From Streptococcus uberis (lineage in GTDB: Bacteria; Bacillota; Bacilli; Lactobacillales; Streptococcaceae): a stretch of DNA of 64,000 nt. The translations under genes were made by a program, and so were the position numbers. Positions 7,997 through 15,781 of this stretch are shown here, in pieces. The stretch spans positions 653,001 to 717,000 of the forward strand of contig NZ_LS483397.1 in the NCBI RefSeq assembly GCF_900475595.1, read 5' to 3'. Positions within the stretch are counted from its first letter, which is position 1, and each line of letters starts with the position of its first letter. A model generated the notes under the pieces. The model had not been told where the DNA came from and searched no databases. It worked only from the letters and a program-made list of their open reading frames with translations.

Positions 7997-8446
7997 ATGG
8001 CATTAGCAAAAATCGTTTATGCCAGCATGACCGGGAATACTGAAGAAATCGCTGATATTGTGGCAAATAAACTGCAAGAATTAGGGCATGACGTTGAATG
8101 CGACGAATGCACTTCAGTGGATGCTTCAGAATTTGAAGATGCTGATATAGCAATTGTTGCAACCTATACATACGGCGATGGTGATTTACCAGACGAAATC
8201 GTTGATTTTTATGAAGATTTACAAGATTTGGATCTTTCTGGAAAAATATATGGTGTTGTTGGCTCTGGTGATACCTTTTACGATTATTTTTGTAAATCAG
8301 TTGATGAATTTGAAGAACAGTTTGCTCTAACTGGAGCAGTCAAAGGCGCAGATTCAGTAAAAGTAGATCTAGCAGCTGAAGATGAGGATATTGACAATTT
8401 AGAGGCTTTTGCAGAAGCTATTTCGGAAGCTGCAAATCAACTTTAA
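7997..8446 (+). CDS. fld: Flavodoxin (short chain)
   Basis: Small FMN-binding electron carrier, 149 aa. The N-terminal phosphate loop SMTGNTEEIAD (about 9-19), the TYTYGDGDLPDE isoalloxazine loop (about 57-68) and the second loop GSGDTFYDYFC (about 90-100) are intact, and the protein is strongly acidic, as flavodoxins are. A TTG 12 nt earlier is in frame, but GGAGG at 7987-7991 is correctly spaced only from this ATG. The extended -10 TGATAGAAT lies just upstream (about 7961-7969). Confidence 0.92.
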   Translation: MALAKIVYASMTGNTEEIADIVANKLQELGHDVECDECTSVDASEFEDADIAIVATYTYGDGDLPDEIVDFYEDLQDLDLSGKIYGVVGSGDTFYDYFCKSVDEFEEQFALTGAVKGADSVKVDLAAEDEDIDNLEAFAEAISEAANQL

Positions 8447-8517
8447 GTCACTAGAAACAAATGGAAATGCTAGGTATGACCTAGTTTTTTTCTTTTTAAC
8501 GATGAAAAGAGAGTATT

Positions 8518-8805
8518 GTGTTGGATTTAGTAAAAATCAGAACTGAAATTGATAAGATTGACCAAGAATTGGTACAATTACTTGAAAAACGCTTAGAATT
8601 AGTGTCTTTTGTAGCTGACTATAAGAAAAATAATAAGCTTGATGTACTAGATAGGAATCGTGAAGAAGTTGTCCTTGAAAAGGTAGCTTCAACTGTAAAA
8701 AATAAAAAACTTGAAAATGCGATTAAGCTGACTTATCAAGGCATTATGGCAAGTTCGCGTCATTATCAAAAAGAAAGATTGAAGAAACATGACGAACATC
8801 AGTGA
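8518..8805 (+). CDS. Chorismate mutase, AroQ type II (monofunctional)
   Basis: Converts chorismate to prephenate for phenylalanine and tyrosine synthesis. The 95-aa all-helical protein shows RTEIDKIDQELVQLLEKRLELVSFVADYKK (helix 1 with catalytic Arg and Lys candidates) and LDRNREEVVLEKV. It is the bare AroQ domain, with no dehydratase or dehydrogenase fusion. The start is GTG at 8518 after AAAGAGAG; the adjacent TTG at 8521 is an alternative. The gene overlaps the following CLC gene by 17 nt, so the two are probably co-translated. Confidence 0.88.
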   Translation: MLDLVKIRTEIDKIDQELVQLLEKRLELVSFVADYKKNNKLDVLDRNREEVVLEKVASTVKNKKLENAIKLTYQGIMASSRHYQKERLKKHDEHQ

Positions 8806-10006
8806 ATTAAAAATAGTTAATCTCAAAGAAACGACTCTCCTGTCATTATTTGCCCTTGTTATAGGACTTGTGGTAGGAGTTATTGATTTTATTTTTGGTA
8901 AAGGACTTCTTGACATATCAGCCTTTAGAGACAATCATCTGATCATGTTGCTACCATTTCTAGGACTTGGAGGTTTGTTGATCGTCTATCTCTATAATCG
9001 CTTTGGGGGTAAGGCTAAAGCTGGTATGGGACTTATTTTTGATGTTGGTCGTGCCCAAGAAGAGGACATACCACTCGTTCTGATTCCTTTAGTCATTTTT
9101 TCAACCTGGCTAACCCATTTATTTGGGGGAAGTGCTGGACGAGAAGGAGTAGCAGTACAAATTGGTGCTACTCTCTCTCATTACTTTGCCCCCTATACCA
9201 AAAATAAAGATCTTTCAAAACCATTTTTACTCATTGGAATGTCGGCAGGTTTTGCTGGACTTTTTCAGACGCCTTTGGCGGCAATTGTGTTTGCACTTGA
9301 GATTTTAGTATTAGATAGTATCAAGTTGAATGCTTTAATTCCAATGACTCTGGCTGCGCTGACAGCATCAGCGACTTCCCATAGATTAGGTTTAGAAAAA
9401 TTTTCGGTTGCTATTGGGAACCCAGAACCGATTACCCTTTTATTAGTGCTTAAACTTGCCCTATTAGGACTTTTATTTGCCGTTGCGGGAAATGTATTTG
9501 CCTACCTGCTTTCTTATGGCAAAAACCTACTTGCTGAACGCTTCCCTAATCCCTACTTACGAATTGCTGTAATGGGTTTGCTATTGAGTTTGCTTTTATT
9601 TCTCTTTTATCAGGGGCGATACAGCGGCTTAGGAACTAATTTGATTCAACTATCATTCACAAATCATGCGATTAAGCCTTACGATTGGTTCTTTAAGCTA
9701 TTCTTTACAGTTGTAACCATTGCTGCGGGTTTTCAAGGGGGAGAAGTCACCCCTCTCTTTTCCATAGGTGCTTCTTTGGGAATCGTTCTAGCCCCTATTT
9801 TTGGTTTACCCCTCGAAACAGTTGCTGCCCTTGGTTATATTTCTGTTTTTTCTAGTGCTACGAATACCTTTTTAGCTCCCTTCTTGATTGGTTTTGAAGT
9901 CTTTGGACCAGAACATTTTTTGTATTATTTTATCGTACTTGTTTTTGCCTATAGTATCGATCGCAAGCACAGCATTTATCCAAAGCAAAAGCTCCAACTT
10001 TTGTAA
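8789..10006 (+). CDS. CLC-family ion channel/antiporter, probably the fluoride/proton (CLC-F) type
   Basis: Polytopic membrane protein of 405 aa with about ten hydrophobic helices. It carries GGSAGREGVAVQIGA (about 112-126), including the gating glutamate of CLC proteins, and GMSAGFAGLFQTPLAAIVFALEI (about 150-172). The short length, absence of C-terminal CBS domains and the GREG context resemble CLC-F fluoride exporters rather than classical chloride transporters; that subtype call is inference. No fluoride riboswitch is visible, because the gene overlaps the chorismate mutase gene by 17 nt. A terminator covers its stop codon. Confidence 0.85.
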   Translation: MTNISELKIVNLKETTLLSLFALVIGLVVGVIDFIFGKGLLDISAFRDNHLIMLLPFLGLGGLLIVYLYNRFGGKAKAGMGLIFDVGRAQEEDIPLVLIPLVIFSTWLTHLFGGSAGREGVAVQIGATLSHYFAPYTKNKDLSKPFLLIGMSAGFAGLFQTPLAAIVFALEILVLDSIKLNALIPMTLAALTASATSHRLGLEKFSVAIGNPEPITLLLVLKLALLGLLFAVAGNVFAYLLSYGKNLLAERFPNPYLRIAVMGLLLSLLLFLFYQGRYSGLGTNLIQLSFTNHAIKPYDWFFKLFFTVVTIAAGFQGGEVTPLFSIGASLGIVLAPIFGLPLETVAALGYISVFSSATNTFLAPFLIGFEVFGPEHFLYYFIVLVFAYSIDRKHSIYPKQKLQLL

Positions 10007-10035
10007 AGAAAAAAACTTTACAAGATTTTCTTTTT
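10001..10035 (+). terminator. Terminator overlapping the CLC gene stop codon
   Basis: An 8-bp perfect stem TTGTAAAG / CTTTACAA with a 7-A loop is followed by a T-rich tail. The stem contains the CLC gene stop codon. Confidence 0.65.
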
Positions 10036-10039
10036 ATAG

Positions 10040-10129
10040 TAAAATAATCCTTGTGTGTAATGGACACATGAAATTACGGCTAATCCGCTGGGACAAGTAC
10101 TTATGATTAGTAAGATAGGAGAATAGAAA
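10040..10129 (+). promoter_or_regulatory. rplS promoter and L19-type leader
   Basis: A TAAAAT -10 (10040-10045) is followed by a leader of about 78 nt. The leader has a small hairpin (TGTGT 10054-10058 with ACACA 10064-10068) and a second stem (CTAATC 10080-10085 with GATTAG 10105-10110) enclosing CGCTGGGACAAGTACTTAT, ending before AGGAGAA. Firmicutes rplS genes often carry an L19 leader that binds L19 and represses translation; the layout fits, but I cannot score it against the family model. Confidence 0.55.
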
Positions 10130-10477
10130 ATGAATCCATTAATCCAAAGTTTGACAGAAGGTCAACTTCGCTCTGATATCCCTGAATTCCGCGCTGGAGA
10201 CACTGTACGCGTTCACGCAAAAGTTGTCGAAGGAACTCGCGAACGTATTCAGATCTTTGAAGGTGTTGTTATTTCACGTAAAGGTCAAGGAATTTCAGAA
10301 ATGTACACAGTACGTAAAATCTCTGGCGGTATCGGAGTTGAGCGTACATTCCCAATTCACACACCACGTGTTGATAAAATTGAAGTTGTTCGCTACGGTA
10401 AAGTTCGTCGTGCGAAACTTTACTACTTACGTGCATTACAAGGTAAAGCAGCACGTATCAAAGAAATCCGTCGTTAA
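10130..10477 (+). CDS. rplS: Ribosomal protein L19
   Basis: bL19 of the 50S subunit, located at the 30S-50S interface. The 115-aa product shows [59 protein letters not shown] and is full length. Codon use is strongly biased, as expected for a ribosomal protein. A good terminator follows at 10522. Confidence 0.98.
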   Translation: MNPLIQSLTEGQLRSDIPEFRAGDTVRVHAKVVEGTRERIQIFEGVVISRKGQGISEMYTVRKISGGIGVERTFPIHTPRVDKIEVVRYGKVRRAKLYYLRALQGKAARIKEIRR

Positions 10478-10521
10478 TCTAAGATACCAAGGTTGTCTAG
10501 AAATCGACAGAAAATTAGGAA

Positions 10522-10558
10522 ACTGCCTCTGTGACATTGTCACAAGGCAGTTTTTTTA
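10522..10558 (+). terminator. Rho-independent terminator of rplS
   Basis: A long stem, ACTGCCT / AGGCAGT extended by TGTGAC / GTCACA with one bulged base and an ATT loop, followed by seven T residues. Confidence 0.92.
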
Positions 10559-10599
10559 TTCTCCGAAATTTCAGCCCGAGCTCAATTCATAAAAAAGAT

Positions 10600-10745
10600 G
10601 AAAAGTTCCTCAGAGGAGAAAAGCAAAAATAGGAATCTCGACGAAGAGACCTAGGACTCTAGGGAAGATTATCTTTTTTGCCACACTCGTAGGCCGTGCT
10701 CAGTTGCGTCGAGAAGCGTCACCAGAAATGGTGGGCTTTTTCTTT
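10600..10745 (+). ncRNA. Candidate structured non-coding RNA in the gap after rplS
   Basis: The 437-nt gap 10478-10914 contains no plausible gene. After the rplS terminator, TCTCGACG (10636-10643) pairs perfectly with CGTCGAGA (10707-10714), closing a domain that includes a second perfect hairpin, CCTAG-GACT-CTAGG (10650-10663). The domain is followed directly by CACCA-GAAA-TGGTG (10720-10733), a GNRA-capped terminator with a T/C-rich tail. This nested architecture ending in its own terminator looks like a small RNA of about 110-150 nt. I find no clear -35/-10, so the 5' end is uncertain, and I do not recognise the family. Confidence 0.5.
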
Positions 10746-10780
10746 TTCAAGAATCATCAATGGGAACATCTTTTTAAAGG

Positions 10781-10806
10781 ATTATTTTTTATGTTTAAAA
10801 AATAAT
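10781..10806. repeat. AT-rich perfect inverted repeat
   Basis: ATTATTTTTT (10781-10790) and AAAAAATAAT (10797-10806) form a 10-bp stem around ATGTTT, between the RNA candidate and the next promoter. Function unknown. Confidence 0.4.
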
Positions 10807-10866
10807 ATACAGCCTTAAAAATATTTTCCGATTTCTGATTTTTTTTAATCAAAGTTGCTAGTCCTG

Positions 10867-10875
10867 TGATACAAT
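10867..10875 (+). promoter_or_regulatory. Extended -10 promoter of the TIM-barrel gene
   Basis: TGATACAAT is a good extended -10 (TGn plus TACAAT). No strong -35 is visible. The predicted start is about 32 nt before the ATG at 10915. Confidence 0.6.
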
Positions 10876-10914
10876 ATTTTCATAGAAAAAGAAAGCATAT
10901 GGTGAGTGAGATTA

Positions 10915-11595
10915 ATGACCGAAAAAAAACTAGTAGCCCCAAGTGTAATGTCCGATTTACGCAAAGAAATTATCAAAATGCCCGAAGTGATTCGTGAATG
11001 TTCTGGTATTTATGTCTATGGAAGACGCATAAAATCGGTCTTATTTAGTACGGATGTTGCCTTGATTGCAAATAATAATGCAGATGCTGTGTTAGCAGTG
11101 TACCCTTTTACACCAAATCCAGCTGTCTTAAAAAGTATTATGTTGGTATCGTCTGTTCCTGTTCTTGCTGGTGTAGGTGGTGGTTTAACAACTGGCTTTA
11201 GATCGGCAAATATGAGTTTGTTCTCTGAATCTGAGGGTGCATTTGCTGTTGTGGTCAATGGCCCAACAAAAATTGATACCATAAAAGATATTAATGATTT
11301 TATTGACATCCCTATTATTTATACCGTTGTCTCCGAGTTTTCCGATATTAGAGGAAGGATAGAAGCCGGAGTAGATATTCTAAATGTCAGTGGCGGGCCA
11401 AACACTGTTAAAATTGTTAAAAAAATTCGTGAAGAATTTCCTGATTTTCCTATTATGGCAACTGGTGGTCCAACAGAAGAAACGATTCGTGAAGTAATCG
11501 CCGCTGGGGCCAATGCTATTACCGTAACCCCCCCTACAAATGGAGAACTTTTCAAAAAGAAAATGGAAAAATATAGAGAAAGTCATAAAGACTAA
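10915..11595 (+). CDS. Conserved TIM-barrel protein of unknown function
   Basis: A 226-aa cytoplasmic protein. The alternating beta-strand and helix pattern and the C-terminal IMATGGPTEETIREVIAAGANAITVTPP motif, with glycine-rich phosphate-binding loops, indicate a ribulose-phosphate-binding-type (beta/alpha)8 barrel like aldolases or indole-glycerol-phosphate synthase. PVLAGVGGGLTTGFR and LNVSGGPNTVKI are further loops. I cannot assign a reaction. An in-frame GTG lies 9 nt upstream, but GGTGAG (10901-10906) is spaced for this ATG. It stands alone between rplS and the tRNA. Confidence 0.75.
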   Translation: MTEKKLVAPSVMSDLRKEIIKMPEVIRECSGIYVYGRRIKSVLFSTDVALIANNNADAVLAVYPFTPNPAVLKSIMLVSSVPVLAGVGGGLTTGFRSANMSLFSESEGAFAVVVNGPTKIDTIKDINDFIDIPIIYTVVSEFSDIRGRIEAGVDILNVSGGPNTVKIVKKIREEFPDFPIMATGGPTEETIREVIAAGANAITVTPPTNGELFKKKMEKYRESHKD

Positions 11596-11605
11596 AGGAA
11601 TAATC

Positions 11606-11634
11606 TTGCAATTCATCATTTTCTAGGCTAAAAT
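11606..11634 (+). promoter_or_regulatory. Promoter of the tRNA-Arg gene
   Basis: TTGCAA (11606-11611) and TAAAAT (11629-11634) are 17 bp apart; the predicted start lies about 14 nt before the tRNA 5' end. Confidence 0.65.
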
Positions 11635-11654
11635 AGAAAATGTGATTTTGCATT

Positions 11655-11726
11655 GACCCCTTAGTTCAATGGATATAACAACTCCCTCCTAAGGAGTAGT
11701 TGCTGGTTCGATTCCGGCAGGGGTCA
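11655..11726 (+). tRNA. tRNA-Arg (anticodon CCU)
   Basis: Complete cloverleaf: acceptor GACCCCT (11655-11661) with AGGGGTC (11719-11725) and discriminator A at 11726; anticodon stem ACTCC/GGAGT with loop CTCCTAA, giving anticodon CCU, which reads AGG; TpsiC arm with GGTTCGATTCC. The 3' CCA is not encoded. It is a single tRNA, not part of a cluster. Confidence 0.97.
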
Positions 11727-11734
11727 TTTCATAT

Positions 11735-11766
11735 CAAAAATAGTGACCATTTTTGGTCCTTTTTTC
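11735..11766 (+). terminator. Terminator after tRNA-Arg
   Basis: A short stem GACC-ATTTTT-GGTC (11745-11758), extendable on alternative pairings by CAAAAAT/ATTTTTG, runs into a T tract. Confidence 0.6.
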
Positions 11767-11816
11767 ATTTTTTAGCTGTATGAATGGTATAATTTCTTAA
11801 GAGAAAGAAGGTTTCG

Positions 11817-13031
11817 ATGGTATCCTTAAAAAAAACAATTGATAATAAAATTGATTATGGAATTATTACGCCTGTTTTTTGTTTAATTCTGATTGGGTTA
11901 CTGTCTATCTATGTTGCGACATATCATGACTATCCTCAGAACCTTTCAAAAGTAATGCTTCAGCAGGTACTTTGGATTGCTTTTGGATCACTCTTGGCAT
12001 TTATACTAATGTTTTTCAGCACGAAAAGCCTATGGAAACTGACTCCTTTTCTTTATTTATTAGGAATTGGTTTAATGATTTTACCTCTAATCTTTTTTAG
12101 TCCCAACTTGGTAGCTGCAACAGGTGCAAAGAACTGGGTAACGATTGGATCGGTAACAATCTTTCAGCCGTCCGAATTTATGAAAATCTCTTACATTCTT
12201 GCTTTGGCAAGGATGACGGTTTGGTATAAAGGGAAAAAAGATAGAACACATTTTCAAGATGATTGGAAACTTCTTGGACTTTATCTTCTGTTAACAGGAC
12301 CTGTTTTAATTTTACTTGGGCTGCAAAAAGATTTGGGAACGGCCATGGTATTTCTTGCCATTTTATGTGGTGTCATACTCATTTCGGGGATATCTTGGTG
12401 GATTATTTTGCCAATTGTCTTAGGAACCTTGCTGTTGATATTGGCATTCTTTTGTGTCTTTTTATCCCCACAAGGTAAGACGCTTTTATATAAAATGGGT
12501 ATGGATGCTTACCAGATGAATCGAATTTCGGCATGGTTAACACCCTTTGACTTTTCTGAAGGAATTGCCTATCAACAAACTCAGAGTATGATTTCGATTG
12601 GTAGTGGTGGTTTTTTAGGAAAAGGCTTTAATCATTTGGACTTGCCAGTTCCAGTTCGCGAAAGCGACATGATATTTACAGTTATTGCTGAAAATTTTGG
12701 TTTTCTGGGTGCCATTTTTCTACTGACACTCTATTTAACACTTATTTATCGTATGTTAAAGGTTACTTTTCAGTTTAATAATCTTTTTTACACCTATATC
12801 TCAACTGGATTTGTCATGATGATACTTTTTCATATTTTTGAAAATATTGGCGCTGCAATCGGTATTTTACCTCTAACAGGAATTCCCTTACCTTTTATTT
12901 CTCAAGGAGGTTCCTCATTGATCTCTAACCTTATTGGAGTCGGTCTAATACTATCCATGCATTACCAGCATATTCTGGAATTGGAAAATGAAAGCCGCCA
13001 ACAGTTACGCCGTAGTTATAAATACGATTAA
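11817..13031 (+). CDS. rodA: Peptidoglycan glycosyltransferase of the SEDS family (RodA)
   Basis: Membrane glycan polymerase that acts with a class B penicillin-binding protein in peripheral cell-wall synthesis. The 404-aa protein has about ten hydrophobic helices, the GAKNWVTIGSVTIFQPSEFMKI loop (about 103-124) and the C-terminal GIPLPFISQGGSSLISNLIGVGLIL motif typical of SEDS proteins. Its position near gyrB and ezrA corresponds to pneumococcal rodA, so I prefer RodA over FtsW. A TATAAT -10 (about 11788) lies some 23 nt upstream and GAAGG gives the ribosome site. Confidence 0.9.
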   Translation: MVSLKKTIDNKIDYGIITPVFCLILIGLLSIYVATYHDYPQNLSKVMLQQVLWIAFGSLLAFILMFFSTKSLWKLTPFLYLLGIGLMILPLIFFSPNLVAATGAKNWVTIGSVTIFQPSEFMKISYILALARMTVWYKGKKDRTHFQDDWKLLGLYLLLTGPVLILLGLQKDLGTAMVFLAILCGVILISGISWWIILPIVLGTLLLILAFFCVFLSPQGKTLLYKMGMDAYQMNRISAWLTPFDFSEGIAYQQTQSMISIGSGGFLGKGFNHLDLPVPVRESDMIFTVIAENFGFLGAIFLLTLYLTLIYRMLKVTFQFNNLFYTYISTGFVMMILFHIFENIGAAIGILPLTGIPLPFISQGGSSLISNLIGVGLILSMHYQHILELENESRQQLRRSYKYD

Positions 13032-13100
13032 TGATTTTAGTAGAACTGCTTAATGGCAGTTCTTTATTTGTATAAAATGCTACATAATATACTGAAAATA

Positions 13101-13109
13101 TGTTATAAT
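13101..13109 (+). promoter_or_regulatory. Extended -10 promoter directly before the HAD gene
   Basis: TGTTATAAT is a perfect extended -10 ending 7 nt before the ATG at 13117, so transcription should begin at or within 1-2 nt of the start codon. The -35 is poor. This promoter probably also serves gyrB. Confidence 0.65.
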
Positions 13110-13116
13110 TAGGGGT

Positions 13117-13677
13117 ATGAACTATCAAGATTATATTTGGGATTTAGGTGGAACTTTGCTTGATAATTATGAGTTGTCAACGCAAGCTTTTATCCAAACC
13201 TTAAAAGAATTTGAACTTTCTGGAAGCCATGATGCTGTCTATCAAAAATTGAAAGAATCAACTGAAATCGCTGTTGAAACATTTGCAGCCTCTGAGCCTG
13301 GTTTTTTACAACGTTATAAACATAATGAAGCAAAAAAACTCGCAAATCCTATCTGGAAAGAAGGGGCAAAAGAGATTCTTAAAAAAATTGTAGCAAGTGG
13401 TTCTCGGAATTTTTTAATTTCACATCGTGACCAGCAAGTTTTATTTTTGTTGGCACAGGCGGAATTATTGGACTACTTTACTGAAGTAGTCACTGCAGCA
13501 AATGGTTTTGCAAGAAAACCAAACCCCGAAAGTATAATCTATTTAAAAGATAAATATCATATTGACAATGCTTTAGTGATTGGAGACAGGGAAATTGATC
13601 ACTTAGCTGGACAAAAAGCTGGATGTGATACCCTGATTGTTGATGAAAAAAAATCCCTATTGGAGATAGTAAAATAA
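13117..13677 (+). CDS. HAD-superfamily hydrolase-like protein upstream of gyrB
   Basis: A 186-aa HAD subfamily IA protein with an N-terminal WDLGGTLLDNYELS motif, a helical cap, the NFLISHRDQQVL motif II region, and ARKPNPESIIYLKDKY plus ALVIGDREIDHLAGQKAG for motifs III and IV. Motif I reads DLGGT, so the second aspartate of the usual DxDxT, the general acid in HAD phosphatases, is glycine; activity may be altered. The stop codon directly abuts the gyrB ATG, implying one transcript and coupled translation. Substrate unknown. Confidence 0.85.
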   Translation: MNYQDYIWDLGGTLLDNYELSTQAFIQTLKEFELSGSHDAVYQKLKESTEIAVETFAASEPGFLQRYKHNEAKKLANPIWKEGAKEILKKIVASGSRNFLISHRDQQVLFLLAQAELLDYFTEVVTAANGFARKPNPESIIYLKDKYHIDNALVIGDREIDHLAGQKAGCDTLIVDEKKSLLEIVK

Positions 13678-15630
13678 ATGATTGATGAAAATAAAAACCT
13701 CGAAGAAAACGTACAAGAATATGATGCCAGTCAGATTCAGGTATTAGAAGGATTGGAAGCGGTTCGAATGAGACCTGGTATGTACATTGGTTCAACCTCA
13801 TCCGAAGGCTTGCATCATTTGGTTTGGGAAATTGTAGACAATTCGATTGATGAAGCACTAGCAGGATTTGCTACTCATATTGAAGTCTTTATTGAGGAAG
13901 ATAATTCGATAACCGTTGTCGATGATGGTCGTGGAATCCCTGTTGACATTCAGGCTAAAACAGGTCGACCAGCTGTTGAGACAGTTTTCACCGTACTCCA
14001 TGCTGGTGGAAAATTTGGCGGAGGCGGCTATAAAGTTTCAGGAGGCCTCCACGGAGTGGGTTCCTCTGTCGTTAATGCTTTATCAACACAATTAGATGTT
14101 CGTGTTTATAAAAATGGAAACATTCACTTCCAAGAGTTTAAACGAGGTGTCGTTGTTGACGATCTAACTATTATCGGAAGTACTGATTTAACTGGTACAA
14201 CGGTTCATTTCACACCAGATCCTGAAATTTTTACAGAAACTGTTGAGTTCAACTACGATAAATTAGCCAAACGTATTCAAGAGTTGGCATTCTTGAACCG
14301 CGGCTTAAGAATTTCAATTGCCGACAAACGTAAAGGTATTGAACAAAACCATGATTTTCATTATGAGGGTGGTATTTCTTCATACGTTGAATACTTAAAC
14401 GAAAAGAAAGATGTTATTATCGAAACACCTATCTATACTGACGGTGAAATGGATGGCATTGCTGTTGAAGTAGCTATGCAATATACCACAGGTTATCATG
14501 AGAACGTTATGAGCTTCGCTAATAATATTAATACCCATGAGGGTGGGACACATGAGCAAGGCTTCAGAACAGCTCTAACTAGAGTTATTAATGACTATGC
14601 CAAAAAGAATAAAATTCTTAAAGAAAACGATGATAATCTGACAGGTGAAGATGTTCGTGAAGGATTGACAGCAGTCATTTCAGTAAAACACCCTAATCCT
14701 CAATTTGAAGGTCAAACAAAGACTAAATTGGGAAATTCAGAAGTTGTTAAAATTACCAATAGATTGTTTAGTGAGGCTTTTCAACGCTTTTTATTAGAAA
14801 ATCCTCAGGTAGCCCGTAAGATTGTTGATAAAGGAATATTAGCTTCAAAAGCTCGAATAGCTGCTAAAAGAGCTCGTGAAGTCACCCGTAAAAAATCTGG
14901 TTTAGAAATTTCTAATCTCCCTGGTAAATTAGCGGATTGTTCTTCAAATGATGCTAGTCAAAATGAACTTTTCATCGTCGAAGGAGACTCAGCTGGAGGG
15001 TCAGCTAAATCAGGAAGAAACCGTGAGTTTCAAGCTATCTTGCCAATTAGAGGTAAAATTTTAAACGTTGAAAAGGCAACAATGGATAAAATTTTAGCTA
15101 ACGAAGAAATTAGAAGTCTTTTCACTGCTATGGGTACTGGTTTTGGCTCAGACTTTGATGTCACAAAAGCGCGCTATCAAAAATTGGTTATCATGACAGA
15201 TGCAGATGTTGATGGAGCACATATTAGAACCTTGCTTTTAACTTTGATTTATCGCTTTATGAGACCGGTATTGGAAGCAGGCTATGTTTATATTGCTCAA
15301 CCACCAATTTATGGAGTAAAAGTGGGAAATGAGATTAAACAATATATCCAGCCAGGTATCAATCAAGAAACGGAATTGCAAGAAGCATTAGAAAAATACA
15401 GTGTCGGCCGATCAAAACCTTCTGTTCAACGGTATAAAGGTCTTGGTGAAATGGATGATCATCAACTATGGGAAACAACAATGGATCCTGAAAATAGGCT
15501 GATGGCTCGTGTTACGGTTGATGACGCTGCGGAAGCAGATAAAGTTTTCGATATGTTGATGGGTGATCGTGTCGAACCAAGACGTGAGTTTATTGAAGAA
15601 AATGCAGTCTATAGTACGCTTGATATTTAG
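13678..15630 (+). CDS. gyrB: DNA gyrase subunit B
   Basis: ATP-driven subunit of gyrase, which introduces negative supercoils with GyrA. The 650-aa protein contains the GHKL ATPase domain ([14 protein letters not shown] about 57-70; [24 protein letters not shown] about 122-136), a transducer domain, and a TOPRIM domain with [14 protein letters not shown] (about 437-450) and [14 protein letters not shown], ending in [10 protein letters not shown]. Full length. ATG immediately follows the stop codon of the HAD gene. It is the target of aminocoumarin antibiotics. Confidence 0.98.
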   Translation: MIDENKNLEENVQEYDASQIQVLEGLEAVRMRPGMYIGSTSSEGLHHLVWEIVDNSIDEALAGFATHIEVFIEEDNSITVVDDGRGIPVDIQAKTGRPAVETVFTVLHAGGKFGGGGYKVSGGLHGVGSSVVNALSTQLDVRVYKNGNIHFQEFKRGVVVDDLTIIGSTDLTGTTVHFTPDPEIFTETVEFNYDKLAKRIQELAFLNRGLRISIADKRKGIEQNHDFHYEGGISSYVEYLNEKKDVIIETPIYTDGEMDGIAVEVAMQYTTGYHENVMSFANNINTHEGGTHEQGFRTALTRVINDYAKKNKILKENDDNLTGEDVREGLTAVISVKHPNPQFEGQTKTKLGNSEVVKITNRLFSEAFQRFLLENPQVARKIVDKGILASKARIAAKRAREVTRKKSGLEISNLPGKLADCSSNDASQNELFIVEGDSAGGSAKSGRNREFQAILPIRGKILNVEKATMDKILANEEIRSLFTAMGTGFGSDFDVTKARYQKLVIMTDADVDGAHIRTLLLTLIYRFMRPVLEAGYVYIAQPPIYGVKVGNEIKQYIQPGINQETELQEALEKYSVGRSKPSVQRYKGLGEMDDHQLWETTMDPENRLMARVTVDDAAEADKVFDMLMGDRVEPRREFIEENAVYSTLDI

Positions 15631-15781
15631 CCAAATATCCTTTGAAAAGCGTTTTAAAGTATGTTATAATCGTAACGTTATAATGTATTTTTGATAAATT
15701 TTAATAAAATGGCGATTGATTGCTAAGGAAACTTCACTAGTATTAGCATTTGGCAAATCGTTAAACAATAAGGAGATTAAG

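Noticed and set aside
8450..8800. Fluoride riboswitch expected before the CLC gene
   Set aside because: The upstream sequence is coding for chorismate mutase, and the short gap before that gene shows only a weak hairpin; no fluoride aptamer pattern was found.
10224..10592. A 122-codon frame overlapping rplS in another phase
   Set aside because: It lies largely within rplS, has no ribosome-binding site and runs into the terminator; it is a shadow of the ribosomal protein gene.
11655..11800. tRNA-Arg as an integration site with an element attached
   Set aside because: tRNA 3' ends are common attachment sites, but no integrase or duplicated tRNA end follows; rodA begins 90 nt downstream.
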